Source: Chloroflexus sp. Y-396-1
GTDB lineage: Bacteria; Chloroflexota; Chloroflexia; Chloroflexales; Chloroflexaceae
Direction: 5' to 3'
Length of the DNA: 64,000 nt
NCBI RefSeq assembly: GCF_000516515.1
Contig: NZ_KI911784.1
Span: 2,326,881 to 2,390,880, forward strand
This document shows, in pieces, positions 41,014 to 49,997 of the stretch. Numbering within the stretch: position 1 is the first letter of the stretch; every line of letters begins with the position of its first letter. The notes beneath the pieces are model-generated. The model made no database searches. It was not told the origin of the DNA and saw only the letters and a program-made list of their open reading frames with translations. A program made the position numbers and the translations under genes.

Positions 41014-43824
41014 ATGAACAACCGCATCTATGTTGCTATTGATGTCGAGACCACCGGTTTACAGAGTGGTCTCGATGAAATCATCGAGGTTGCAGCGGTA
41101 ACCTTTCGTGGCCGTGAGATTCTCGACCGATTCAGCCAACTGGTTCGCCCCCGCCAATCGGTGCCACTCAAGGTTACCCGGCTGACCGGTATTGATCCCA
41201 CGGCTCTGACACAGGCGCCGCGTTTCAACGAGATTGGCGCTGAGCTGGCCCGATTTATCGGCAATCGCCCGATAGTGGGTCACTCGATTGGCTTTGATCT
41301 AACGATGCTACGGGCCCAGGGGATGCATTTCAATCAGCCGGTTTACGATACGTTTGAATTAGCGACGTTGCTCTTACCGCAGCTCGCCAGTTACAAACTC
41401 TCGACGCTGGCTGCCCATCTCGGTATTCCTCACCCCGATGCCCATCGTGCGCTCAATGATGCCGAGGTAACGGCTCAGCTTTTCGCTGCGCTCTGTGAGC
41501 GGATGTTACACCTTGATCTGGCAACGCTGAGCGAGATTGTGCGCCTAACCAGTAAGATTGGGCTGCCACTACGTGATCTGTTTGAAGAGGCGTTGCGGCA
41601 GAAGGCGCGGAATGCTTTTCTTGAACCAATTGCGGCGCCGCACGATGCGACCGATACCGCCGATACCGAGGTACCGCCACTCCGCCCCACCGGCTACACT
41701 CGACTGCTCGATATCGAGGCGATTGGCGCCTTTTTCAGTCCTAATGGGGTGTTTGGGCAGGCCTTCCCTGGCTATGAGCCTCGTCAGCCACAGATCGAGA
41801 TGGCGCAGGCTGTGGCAACGGCGTTTAATCGGAGTGAGCCGTTGATTGTAGAAGCTGGAACCGGCACCGGGAAGAGTATGGCGTATTTGGTTCCAGCGGC
41901 AATGTATGCTGCGCAACGCGGCGAACGGGTTGTGATTTCGACCAATACCATCAATTTGCAAGATCAACTTTACAATAAAGACATTCCCGATCTGCAACGA
42001 ATCTTCGCAACAGCAGGATTGCCGCCGTTTCGTGCGGTTCTCTTGAAAGGGCGCAGTAATTACCTCTGCCTGAAGCGGTATCACGAGCTACGTCGGCTCG
42101 ATACCTTAAACGGCGAAGAGGTACGGGCGCTGTTGAAGATTCAACTCTGGCTACCAACTACCAAGAGCGGTGATCGTACCGAGCTACCACTGATTGACCG
42201 CGAGCAGGCGGTGTGGAATAAGGTGAATGTCTCGGTCGAGACCTGCACCGGCGCCCGTTGTCCGCATTTTCGGGAATGTTACTTCTTCCGTGCGCGTCGT
42301 GCTGCCGAAGCTGCGCATCTGGTGGTCGTCAATCATGCACTGTTGATCGCCGATCTGGCAGCGGCCTCGCAGGTATTGCCTCCTTACGATCATTTGGTGA
42401 TTGACGAAGCCCACAATCTGGAAGATGTCGCAACCGACCAGCTCAGTTTTAATCTCGATCAGGCCGGCCTACTCAAGTTTCTCGATGATCTATTTCAGAC
42501 CGGTGGAGTGCAGATTGTGAGTGGTCTGCTCAGCGAAATACCGGCAGTACTTACCGAAATCGGTGGCGGCGGCGCAGCCGGAGAGCGCATTACCGCCGCT
42601 ATTGAACGGATACGCCCTACACTGATTCGGATGCGAACTGCGGTCTACGAGTGTTTTCATCTGCTCACCCGTTTTGTGCAGATCGATTCCGATCCCAATC
42701 AGCAGTACGATCTGCGACTCCGCTTAACGAATGATGTCAGAAAGCGCCCGGAATGGCAAGAGATTGAGCTGGCCTGGCAAAATCTGAACGACATGCTGGC
42801 ACTGATCGGCAAAGAGCTGGCAACGATCGAAGAGCAACTCCACGACTTGAACGAGGCTAACGGTACGCTCGATGATCTGCTGTTGCGAACGGAAGTCTTG
42901 CGCCGATTTGCTACCGACGTGCGGGTGCGCAGTGGTCATGTCATTTTTGGCGATGAAGAAAGTATCTGCTGGCTGACGTATGATCGGCAGCGTGATACGC
43001 TCACGCTGACGGCAGCGCCGTTGAGTGTAGCCGACATTTTGCAGAGTCAGCTCTTTGCCCAGAAACAGACCAGTGTGCTCGCTTCGGCAACATTGAGCAT
43101 TGCCGGTCGTTTCGATTTTGTGAAGAGTCGGATCGGTCTGGCCGAATGTCAGGAACTGATGCTCGATTCACCGTTTGATTACGCCCAACAAGCTCTTGTC
43201 TACATTCCCAACGACATTCCCGAACCAAACCAGCGCGGCTATCAACAGATGATCGAACGGGCAATTATCGACCTGGCTATCGCTTCGGAAGGTCGGATGC
43301 TGGCGCTCTTTACCGCTTCCAATGCCTTACGGCAGACCTACGCCGCCATTCAAGAGCCGCTTGAAGATCGGGGCATCGGGGTGATGGCACAGGGCATCGA
43401 CGGTTCACGACGGGCGCTAGTTGATCGGTTGAAGGAGTTTCCGCGCTCGGTTTTGCTCGGTACCAACAGCTTTTGGGAAGGAGTGGATGTGGTTGGCGAA
43501 GCGCTCTCGGTGTTGGTGATTACCAAACTTCCGTTTGCCGTACCGACCGATCCGATTGTCGCAGCCCGCAGCGAGTTGTTCGATGATCCGTTCAACGAAT
43601 ACAGCGTGCCGCAGAGCATCTTGCGTTTCAAGCAAGGGTTTGGCCGTCTGATCCGTTCCCGTGAGGATCGGGGAATTGTGGTTGTACTCGACCGGCGATT
43701 GCTGACTAAGAAATATGGGCAACAGTTCCTCGATTCGTTACCGCCAACGCGAGTACGCACCGGGCCGTTGGCTCACTTGCCGGGGCTGGTGGCGCGCTTT
43801 TTGCAGAGGCTGAATGGCGGGTAA
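41014..43824 (+). CDS. dinG: DinG-family ATP-dependent helicase fused to a DEDD exonuclease
   Basis: The 936-residue protein combines a DnaQ-like 3'-5' exonuclease and an XPD/DinG superfamily 2 helicase for DNA repair. The exonuclease covers about 1-170: IDVETTGLQSG (D, E), VGHSIGFDLTML (D) and HPDAHRALNDAEVT (H, D). The helicase has Walker A VEAGTGTGKSMAY, the DEAH box VIDEAHNLED and the late motifs GTNSFWEGVDVVG and GFGRLIRSREDRG. Between motifs I and II the Cys of CTGARCPHFRECYF are likely iron-sulfur ligands, as in DinG/XPD. The Met at 41014 (MNNRIYVAIDVETTG) is chosen from the domain start; its ribosome site is weak. This domain order is common in Firmicutes and Chloroflexota. Confidence 0.93.
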   Translation: MNNRIYVAIDVETTGLQSGLDEIIEVAAVTFRGREILDRFSQLVRPRQSVPLKVTRLTGIDPTALTQAPRFNEIGAELARFIGNRPIVGHSIGFDLTMLRAQGMHFNQPVYDTFELATLLLPQLASYKLSTLAAHLGIPHPDAHRALNDAEVTAQLFAALCERMLHLDLATLSEIVRLTSKIGLPLRDLFEEALRQKARNAFLEPIAAPHDATDTADTEVPPLRPTGYTRLLDIEAIGAFFSPNGVFGQAFPGYEPRQPQIEMAQAVATAFNRSEPLIVEAGTGTGKSMAYLVPAAMYAAQRGERVVISTNTINLQDQLYNKDIPDLQRIFATAGLPPFRAVLLKGRSNYLCLKRYHELRRLDTLNGEEVRALLKIQLWLPTTKSGDRTELPLIDREQAVWNKVNVSVETCTGARCPHFRECYFFRARRAAEAAHLVVVNHALLIADLAAASQVLPPYDHLVIDEAHNLEDVATDQLSFNLDQAGLLKFLDDLFQTGGVQIVSGLLSEIPAVLTEIGGGGAAGERITAAIERIRPTLIRMRTAVYECFHLLTRFVQIDSDPNQQYDLRLRLTNDVRKRPEWQEIELAWQNLNDMLALIGKELATIEEQLHDLNEANGTLDDLLLRTEVLRRFATDVRVRSGHVIFGDEESICWLTYDRQRDTLTLTAAPLSVADILQSQLFAQKQTSVLASATLSIAGRFDFVKSRIGLAECQELMLDSPFDYAQQALVYIPNDIPEPNQRGYQQMIERAIIDLAIASEGRMLALFTASNALRQTYAAIQEPLEDRGIGVMAQGIDGSRRALVDRLKEFPRSVLLGTNSFWEGVDVVGEALSVLVITKLPFAVPTDPIVAARSELFDDPFNEYSVPQSILRFKQGFGRLIRSREDRGIVVVLDRRLLTKKYGQQFLDSLPPTRVRTGPLAHLPGLVARFLQRLNGG

Positions 43825-44685
43825 GGCGTATTCTTACCACCGACGGCATATCAGTCGGGATGACCCGTATTTTTGAACAGGCGCCGCGCCAGGGTTGACC
43901 ATAGTGTGGTCGCCGGTGGCCGGGACGGGGTCTCGAACCACCCGCAGCAATACGGTGGCCTACAATACCTGCTCGTTCCTGTACCGGTTAGGGTGGGTTC
44001 TAAACCCACCCGCGGCAGCGCTGCGTCGCAATACTTGCATATCCTCGCAACGGTCCTAACCCATAAGCTAAATTATTGCGTTGATCCGGAGGAGGACAGT
44101 GCAGGAGCAGCCGCGTCACTGCACTATCAACTAGCGCAATCCACGCCAGATCGTTCGTACACCTAGCTCGTCATCGCTGTTGCGGTTTAGAAAACTCTCA
44201 ATTGCGCAATTCCAGCACTTCTTGCCGCAGTGGTAGAGGAATGCGGTTTCTGATGGTTCGTGCAGTGCAGGTCCTGCCATTCGTGGTGCGCCAAGACGTC
44301 ATCTGGCTTCCTCCGTATCCTGACGCGCTAACACACATGTCGGCTACAACTCCCAGTCGGCGACCACACCTATGCGGCAAATGGCAGGATAGCCTGCTAC
44401 GTTACGTGCCGATAGGTCTCCTGGCACTGGCGTTCCTTGTCTGCGGTGGTGCACGTGGTGCGTTAGGAATTCTTGCCCTCCTGCGCTGCAAGCGCACACC
44501 CAGAGTGACGGAGCGATCATTTCCAATAGAACGCCGTCTATGGGAGCGGCCATGGTGGAGTTGAGAAGGAAAAGCCCTGCGATGCAACGCTTTGCCGTGA
44601 AATTATGTAACCATGGTATCATGGAAACAAGAAGGCCCTGAGCATTGGTTGTATCGGACAGAGTGCAGTAGCAGAGATAGCAGGT
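43825..44685. repeat. 861-base gene-free stretch
   Basis: It holds the palindrome GGGTGGGTT-cta-AACCCACCC (43991-44011) and, at about 43926-43945, a looser relative (GACGGGGTCTCGAACCACCC). Frames here reach 120 codons on the plus strand (44202-44564) but are rich in Arg, Trp, Ser and Cys and have no ribosome site. No gene can be supported. Near 44610-44630 ATGTAACCATGGTATCAT is an imperfect inverted repeat about 60 bases before the next gene. Confidence 0.5.
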
Positions 44686-45384
44686 GTGGTAGTGTCAAAC
44701 GGAGAACGGCGGGTAACGACAGTCCTCTTAATCCGTCACGGAATGAATGATTGGGTGCATGGTCGGTTAGCTGGCTGGTTGCCGGGGGTTCATCTGAGTG
44801 AAGAGGGACGACGGCAAGCGCTGGCGCTTAGTGAACGGCTCGGCGATCTACCGATCACGGCACTCTACACTAGCCCCCTTGACCGTTGTATCGAGACCGC
44901 ACGGGCGATTGCAGAACCGCGCGGCTTGCCATTGCGCATTGTCGAGCAGATCGGCGAGGTGCGCTATGGCGAATGGGAAGGGGCTGAGCTGAAAGAGTTA
45001 TATACCCATGAGTTATGGCCAGGGGTTCAGCATTATCCGAGTGGTACCCGCTTTCCTCGTGGCGAGACCCTCGGTGAGGCCCAGATGCGTATGGTGAGTG
45101 CAGTTGATCAATTACGTGCTCGCCATGTAGGAGAAATGATTGCAGTGGTGTCGCACGCCGATTTGATCCGGTTGGCATTAGCGTACTACATTGGTGTGCA
45201 CATCGATTTGTTTCAGCGGCTGGTTGTCAACCCATGCTCATTGAGTGCAATAGCGTTTGAGCCGATGGGGCCTCGTTTGTTGGCCTACAATGATACCGGG
45301 TCGCTTGATCATCTTCGCTCTAAACCGTCGTCGCCATCGCCTACACCGGAGGCAGCGTCCCCGTCATCAACGGAGGCAGAGTAG
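44686..45384 (+). CDS. histidine phosphatase (MSMEG_4193-type phosphoglycerate mutase family)
   Basis: A 232-residue member of the histidine phosphatase superfamily. The catalytic RHG is in VLLIRHGMNDWVHGRLAGW (His about residue 18), the phosphate pocket includes SPLDRCIETARA, and the second His is in VVSHADLIRLALAYY. The C-terminal 25 residues are a disordered Ser/Pro tail. The start is a GTG; 44686 and 44692 are both possible. It is followed by a DUF3090 gene after four bases and an SCO1664-type gene, the same trio known from Actinobacteria. The substrate is unknown. Confidence 0.87.
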   Translation: MVVSNGERRVTTVLLIRHGMNDWVHGRLAGWLPGVHLSEEGRRQALALSERLGDLPITALYTSPLDRCIETARAIAEPRGLPLRIVEQIGEVRYGEWEGAELKELYTHELWPGVQHYPSGTRFPRGETLGEAQMRMVSAVDQLRARHVGEMIAVVSHADLIRLALAYYIGVHIDLFQRLVVNPCSLSAIAFEPMGPRLLAYNDTGSLDHLRSKPSSPSPTPEAASPSSTEAE

Positions 45385-45388
45385 TACC

Positions 45389-45916
45389 ATGGCAGAGTTT
45401 ACGTTTGATCTCGAATCGGTGCATCGCATTACCGCCGGCGCAGTTGGGCCGCGAGGTCGGCGGGTCTTCTACTTGCAGGCCCGACGTGGAAACCGTCTGG
45501 TGACCTTACTGGCGGAAAAAGAGCAAATTCGCGAGCTGGCGAACGCCATTAATCGCTTGTTGGAAGCTATCGGTGAACGTAATCCACGTCTGGCAACCTC
45601 CGACGATCTCCTGGTCACCGATATGAGCCTTGAAGAGCCACTTGAACCGCAGTTTCGTATTTACCAGATGGGGTTGGGCTACGATAGCGAGCGAGATCGG
45701 ATCGTCTTGCTGGCGCAGGGAATGCCCGATGAAGGAAATGAAGAACCCTTATCGGCGCGTTTTTCAGCTACGCGCGAGCAAATGAAGGCCTTGAGCATTC
45801 ACGCGGAGCAGGTGGTTGCCGCTGGCCGCCCAATCTGCGGCAATTGCGGTCGTCCGATTGATCCCAGTGGTCATTTCTGTCCGCATCGTAACGGTCACGG
45901 CCCAGTCTACAGTTAG
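45389..45916 (+). CDS. DUF3090 family protein
   Basis: The ATG at 45389 follows GGAGGCAG inside the previous gene's end; the product has 175 residues. Family features are MAEFTFDLESVHRITAGAVG, GRRVFYLQARRGNRLVTLLA with LAEKEQIRELANAINRLLE, and the C-terminal CGNCGRPIDPSGHFCPHRNGH, a likely small zinc site (three Cys and two or three His). The N-terminal 160 residues are typical for the family. Function unknown. It always travels with the phosphatase and the kinase-like protein in Actinobacteria, which suggests one pathway. Confidence 0.9.
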   Translation: MAEFTFDLESVHRITAGAVGPRGRRVFYLQARRGNRLVTLLAEKEQIRELANAINRLLEAIGERNPRLATSDDLLVTDMSLEEPLEPQFRIYQMGLGYDSERDRIVLLAQGMPDEGNEEPLSARFSATREQMKALSIHAEQVVAAGRPICGNCGRPIDPSGHFCPHRNGHGPVYS

Positions 45917-46091
45917 CGAAGTGAAACGGTTGTCGTACTGACCTCTGTTTCGAGTGGCGTGGTGTGTTTGCACGTGCTAAACCTGCCAACCGCTCATGAC
46001 CTTACTGAACCTGAGTTGGCAGAAAGGGAGAGCCAGAGACGATCCATCTCAGAATGTACGTAACCTCCTACCTTATTGTGAAAGGGATGGT

Positions 46092-46835
46092 ATGGAAGGT
46101 GGTCACTCATACGAGCTGAGCGTTGCGCGGGTGTTGACAGCACTGGCCCAGGGTACGATGAATATTGAGGCAGCGATGCCGTACAGTAGCAACTATACCC
46201 TGTTGACCAGTATTGTCCACGAAGATCTGCACCTGCTTGCGGTGTATAAGCCACAGCGCGGAGAGCGCCCACTGTGGGATTTTCCGCGCGGGACGCTCTA
46301 CCGTCGAGAGGCGGCGGCGTATATCGTGAGTGAGGCGCTCGGTTTTCATCTTGTGCCGCCAACTGTGGTGCGCGATGGACCGTATGGCATCGGAATGGTG
46401 CAGTTGTTCATCGATAACGATGAAGATATTCACCTGTTCACGATGCTGAAGCAAGGCGGATACGAGCGTGAAATCAGGCAACTCTGCGCCTTCGATTGTC
46501 TGGTCAACAATGCCGACCGTAAGAGTGGCCACTGTTTGCAAGGACGAGACGGACGTTTGTGGGCTATAGACCACGGAATTTGTTTCCATGTCGAACCCAA
46601 ATTGCGGACAGTGCTCTGGGATTTTGTGGGTGAACCGTTTCCTGATGAGGTGATGACCGCGTTTACCAGTTTTCGCCAGCAGCTCGATCAGAACGAACAC
46701 CTGATCCAGGCACTGCATACGTTGCTCGACCGGTCAGAGGTGAGAGCGCTTCGGCGGCGGCTTAATAACTTGATCGAGAGTGGTTGCTATCCACCGCCGG
46801 GGCCAGGGCCTCACGTACCATGGCCGCCAGTCTAA
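46092..46835 (+). CDS. SCO1664-family kinase-like protein
   Basis: A 247-residue protein with a remote phosphatidylinositol 3/4-kinase fold. The ATG at 46092 follows AAGGGA. Conserved pieces are VYKPQRGERPLWDFP, RREAAAYIVSEALGFHLVPPTVVRDGP, the catalytic-loop-like CLVNNADRKSGHCL and AIDHGICFH (metal Asp). Whether it phosphorylates a small molecule, lipid or protein is not known. A gap of 175 bases separates it from the DUF3090 gene. The dispersed element copy C starts at the last base of its stop codon. Confidence 0.87.
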   Translation: MEGGHSYELSVARVLTALAQGTMNIEAAMPYSSNYTLLTSIVHEDLHLLAVYKPQRGERPLWDFPRGTLYRREAAAYIVSEALGFHLVPPTVVRDGPYGIGMVQLFIDNDEDIHLFTMLKQGGYEREIRQLCAFDCLVNNADRKSGHCLQGRDGRLWAIDHGICFHVEPKLRTVLWDFVGEPFPDEVMTAFTSFRQQLDQNEHLIQALHTLLDRSEVRALRRRLNNLIESGCYPPPGPGPHVPWPPV

Positions 46836-47143
46836 GAGCCTGATCAAAAAACCCGGATTTCTTATTGGGAACGTCCCGTGCCTGGGCAACCACGACGTTG
46901 AGGGGCTAACGCTTTGTTCCTCCATCCGCCGCACGTCCCCTCTGCCGAGCGGGCAGCGCCCGGCGCTGCCCGTGACGGGTTGGGTGAGCGACATTCACCC
47001 CGTGCCGCACGCTCCCCCTTCCGTTCTCCCACAGGGAGCGGAAGGAGGCCAGGGGGAAGGTGAGGGCCGCCAGGCGTGCGCCGCAACACCGACGCTGATA
47101 CCGTTGCAACCCTTAAGAGCGCGGACTTCTAGCCCGCGCTCTT
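46835..47143 (+). repeat. dispersed element, copy C
   Basis: AGAGCCTGATCAAAAAACCC starts right at the stop codon of the SCO1664-type gene. Then follow ACGTCCCGTGCCTGGGCAAC, a GC-rich insertion (GCGGGCAGCGCCCGGCGCTG at about 46958-46978), the CT-rich inverted repeat, GGGGGAAGGTGAGGGCCGCC and GTGCGCCGCAACACCGACGC. The right terminal repeat is replaced by AAGAGCGCGG/CCGCGCTCTT (47115-47143). The remaining 300 bases up to 47440 show no gene. Confidence 0.7.
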
Positions 47144-47440
47144 ACTGACGTGAGCAGATGCAAACCTATCCTTTTGGGCGAGGAAGAAGACAAGGATAGC
47201 AGAAAAGTGAGGCTCACTCCTCGGTTCTCCATGACAGAGCGTCTAACTCGCTCGTTACAATCCAACTACGGCCAATTGCGAATCTATCCCTTGCACTGCT
47301 GCTCACGATAGTTTAGCCTTTCTACGCACGGTCGATCTGTTCCTGCACGCTGCATATGCCACATCCCGACTGTATGCGCAGGAAACATGTCGTTGAGCAA
47401 CTGGTAAAGAAGCTATTAGAACGCCCGTTTCAGCAATAGT

Positions 47441-47978
47441 ATGAGCAATTTCCGCATCGAATGGGTTGCAAACACATTCCCGTTGGCTAATCGAGTTGTA
47501 CTTCGACAATTGCCCATCATAGTCGGAGCGCCAGCACTCTTTCTGTTTCTCTTCATGGCGATTATCACTGAAGAAAACCGTTTGCTTGTTGCGCTACAGG
47601 TTACGGGTATTGTGGTTGCCATCATTGTTGTATTGCTCGCATTGGCTGCCCTGATCGTGTGGCTGGTTGGCTATCAACAGCACTTTGTGTTGGATCAGAA
47701 AGGTGTTCGTTCTCAACTGCATGGCCGTACCAAAATATTCCTTCGTGTTGTCCGAGTCATTCTTCTGTTAAGCGGACGACCGATCATGATGGGGTCAGCG
47801 CTCCTCGCACGCCCACGTGATGCTATTGACTGGGAAGAAGTGCAGCGTGTAGAAGTTGATCCACGGCAATACCTTGTTGCATCGAGAAGGATGCCCACCG
47901 TTTTACTTGTTCTGTACCCCAGAACATTTCACTACCGTGTGTGAGATTGTACATGCGCAAACCGGTCTTCATTGGTGA
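47441..47978 (+). pseudogene. membrane protein of unknown function with a 3' frameshift
   Basis: The frame from ATG 47441 gives 167 residues with two membrane helices (LPIIVGAPALFLFLFMAII and ALQVTGIVVAIIVVLLALAALIVWLVG) and a following PH-like region (AIDWEEVQRVEVDPRQYLVAS). It ends abruptly as LYPRTFHYRV. One base over, the sequence continues as TPEHFTTVCEIVHAQTGLHW with a stop at 47976-47978, a far better protein end. A one-base loss near 47917 (CTGTACCCC) explains this. It may be a real lesion or a sequencing error; the protein would be otherwise intact. No ribosome site is clear. Confidence 0.55.
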
Positions 47979-48080
47979 AGGTCAGAAGAACACTTGCTGG
48001 TATCGTACAACCTTAAATCGTTCTTCTGTCCGTACCCCCGCACTGCTAAAGAATGCGCTGCTCGCTACGCTTCACCTACG

Positions 48081-48869
48081 CTACGCCCCAACCGCACTGT
48101 AACGGCGCACCCCGTTGTTCCAAAGCCAGTGCAATAACGTTCCCAGCACTACAATCCAACCGAGCTGATGAGCGAATCCCCAGATGATGGCCGTCTGATC
48201 AAGACGGCCAAGCAGTAATTCGAGGGGAAAAGCTAGCATCGCCCGAAAAGGCAACCAGTTCAGAACCGCCGTAACCGGTGCCGGTAAGAGGTCGAGCGGC
48301 ACGAGATAGCCGCTGCAAAAGGCATATACGCCAAACCAGAAATCTTGCAACGCTAGTACCTGTGTCCACCAGAAACTGAGTACACCGATGCAGCACTGGT
48401 TCAGAAAGTAAACGGTGAAGGCCAGCCCGATTGCAAGTGGTAGCAGGCTCCACCTGAGAAGATCGGGCTGTGGAATGGCTCCAGGAGCAATCAGACCGGC
48501 GATCAAGACGATAGGAGCGATCATTAGCAGGCGTAGTGGCTTGTCGGCCAACGCCATCGCCAGATAGCGCCACAGCGGATGTACCGGTCGCAGCAGGTGC
48601 GGCGATAGCTCGCCTAAGCGAATCTCGCGTTCCATATCCCAAATAATCCAGACACCGGTGAGCTGTCGAATACAGAGGGCGCCAACGAAATAGGCAACAA
48701 AATCATCGCTAGCGTAACCGCCGATTGTGCCATCCCCCGCGAGAGTTCGCCAGATTGCCAGCATGATCAGTGGCAACATCCCGGTGGTTACCCAGATAAA
48801 CAGTTGAGCACGATAGGCCAGCGCATCGACCCACGCTGCACGGAGCAAGACGACGAATTTAGCAGTCAT
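48081..48869 (-). CDS. ABC-2 type transporter permease
   Basis: A 262-residue permease with six membrane segments, of the ABC-2 family related to Bacillus/cyanobacterial DUF990 exporters (AYRAQLFIWVTTGMLPLIML, IWDMEREIRLGELSPHLLRP, FWFGVYAFCSGYLVPLDLLP). The ATG at 48867-48869 follows GGAG. A -10 TATAAT on the minus strand lies at 48903-48908. The matching ATPase is encoded on the other side of the glycosyltransferase gene, on the plus strand. Such exporters usually have two permeases; no second one is seen here. Confidence 0.8.
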   Translation of the reverse strand: MTAKFVVLLRAAWVDALAYRAQLFIWVTTGMLPLIMLAIWRTLAGDGTIGGYASDDFVAYFVGALCIRQLTGVWIIWDMEREIRLGELSPHLLRPVHPLWRYLAMALADKPLRLLMIAPIVLIAGLIAPGAIPQPDLLRWSLLPLAIGLAFTVYFLNQCCIGVLSFWWTQVLALQDFWFGVYAFCSGYLVPLDLLPAPVTAVLNWLPFRAMLAFPLELLLGRLDQTAIIWGFAHQLGWIVVLGTLLHWLWNNGVRRYSAVGA

Positions 48870-48939
48870 ATATTCTCCATCACGAAAATCTGTTCTTGTA
48901 GTATTATAAATGAGGATCATTGAAACAACAGGTTTTGAC

Positions 48940-49995
48940 ATGCGTATTGCTTTTCTGGACTCATGGCTTCAGCAAGTGGCTGAAGGCAGCGGCACTGCTG
49001 CTGCTATCGGGGGGTTAGGACGCGCTCTGCGTGTCCATGGCCATCACGTGGCCCGTATCTCGCCATTGGTGGCGTGGCCATCTAATCTGACGCTGCGGCG
49101 ATTGCTGTTTAATCTCTATGTACCGGCACTCCTGCGTGCATTACCCTACGATTTGATTGTAGGGGTGGATATTGATGGTGTACTGGTGGCCCGTCGGATA
49201 GCAACACCGTATATCTGTAGTATCAAGGGCGTGATCGCCGAGGAGCTACAGCACGAGCGTGGACAGGTACGCCGTTTATTATGGTTGCTTTCGCGACTCG
49301 AACGAATCAATGCCCGCCAGGCTCCAATCGTCATTACAACCAGTCACTATTGTCGGGTAAGTATTCAACGACACTACGGTGTACCGGCGGAACGGATACG
49401 TCTAGTGCCAGAGGGAATTGATCTGGCTTCGTGGCCCACACCACTCCCACGTCACGATGGACAGACGATTCTGTGCGTGGCTCGCCAGTATCCGCGTAAA
49501 CACATTGCCGATCTGATCCAGGCATTTGCCCGAATCCGCCCTCGTTTTCCCGCTGCGCGTCTGGTGATCATCGGCGACGGTCCTGAACACGCTCATCTCC
49601 GTAATCTTGCGCGTCAGCTCGCGCTTGGAGCAAGTTGCCAGTTACTCGGCGCACTCCCCGACGATACGGCAGTGAAAGAGTGGTACTACCGCGCCGACAT
49701 CTTCTGTCTACCCAGTGTGCAAGAGGGTTTCGGTATCGTGTTTCTCGAAGCAATGGCCGCCGGACTACCGATTGTCGCCACGACCGCAGCCGCAATTCCC
49801 GAAGTGGTGCCTCACGGTCAGGCAGGTCTGCTGGTGCCACCTGCTGATGTAACAGCCCTGGCTGAGGCGCTGACAACCCTGTTAGCCGATCCGGAGCTAC
49901 GGCGGCGCTATGGAACATTCGGTCGTGAGTACGTTACTCGTTTCGATTGGATGCGAGTCGCCGAGCAGTTTCTGGAAGTAGCGCGTGGTCGTTAA
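48940..49995 (+). CDS. GT4-type glycosyltransferase
   Basis: A 351-residue family 1/4 glycosyltransferase of the GT-B fold. The N-terminal domain begins MRIAFLDSWLQQVAEGSGTA; the C-terminal donor-binding domain contains RLVPEGIDLASWP, ILCVARQYPRKHIADLIQAF, LVIIGDGPEHAHLRNLAR and the E-x7-E motif EGFGIVFLEAMAAGLPIV, with E-V-V-PHGQAGLLVPP. It likely transfers a sugar from a nucleotide donor to a lipid or polysaccharide. The ATPase gene starts two bases after its stop, so the two are translated together. The Met at 48940 is preferred to 48910 because the fold begins there. Confidence 0.88.
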   Translation: MRIAFLDSWLQQVAEGSGTAAAIGGLGRALRVHGHHVARISPLVAWPSNLTLRRLLFNLYVPALLRALPYDLIVGVDIDGVLVARRIATPYICSIKGVIAEELQHERGQVRRLLWLLSRLERINARQAPIVITTSHYCRVSIQRHYGVPAERIRLVPEGIDLASWPTPLPRHDGQTILCVARQYPRKHIADLIQAFARIRPRFPAARLVIIGDGPEHAHLRNLARQLALGASCQLLGALPDDTAVKEWYYRADIFCLPSVQEGFGIVFLEAMAAGLPIVATTAAAIPEVVPHGQAGLLVPPADVTALAEALTTLLADPELRRRYGTFGREYVTRFDWMRVAEQFLEVARGR

Positions 49996-49997
49996 GT

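Noticed and set aside
41014-43824. Separate DnaQ and DinG genes
   Set aside because: One continuous frame of 936 residues joins both domains, a common arrangement.
43905-43950. GGTGGTTCGAGACC-like segment (minus strand) resembling a tRNA T-arm
   Set aside because: No acceptor, D or anticodon stems fit around it; it is part of the GC palindrome family.
44202-44564. 120-codon plus-strand frame
   Set aside because: Arg-, Ser- and Trp-rich sequence with no ribosome site in a repeat-containing gap; hydrophobic patch alone is not enough.
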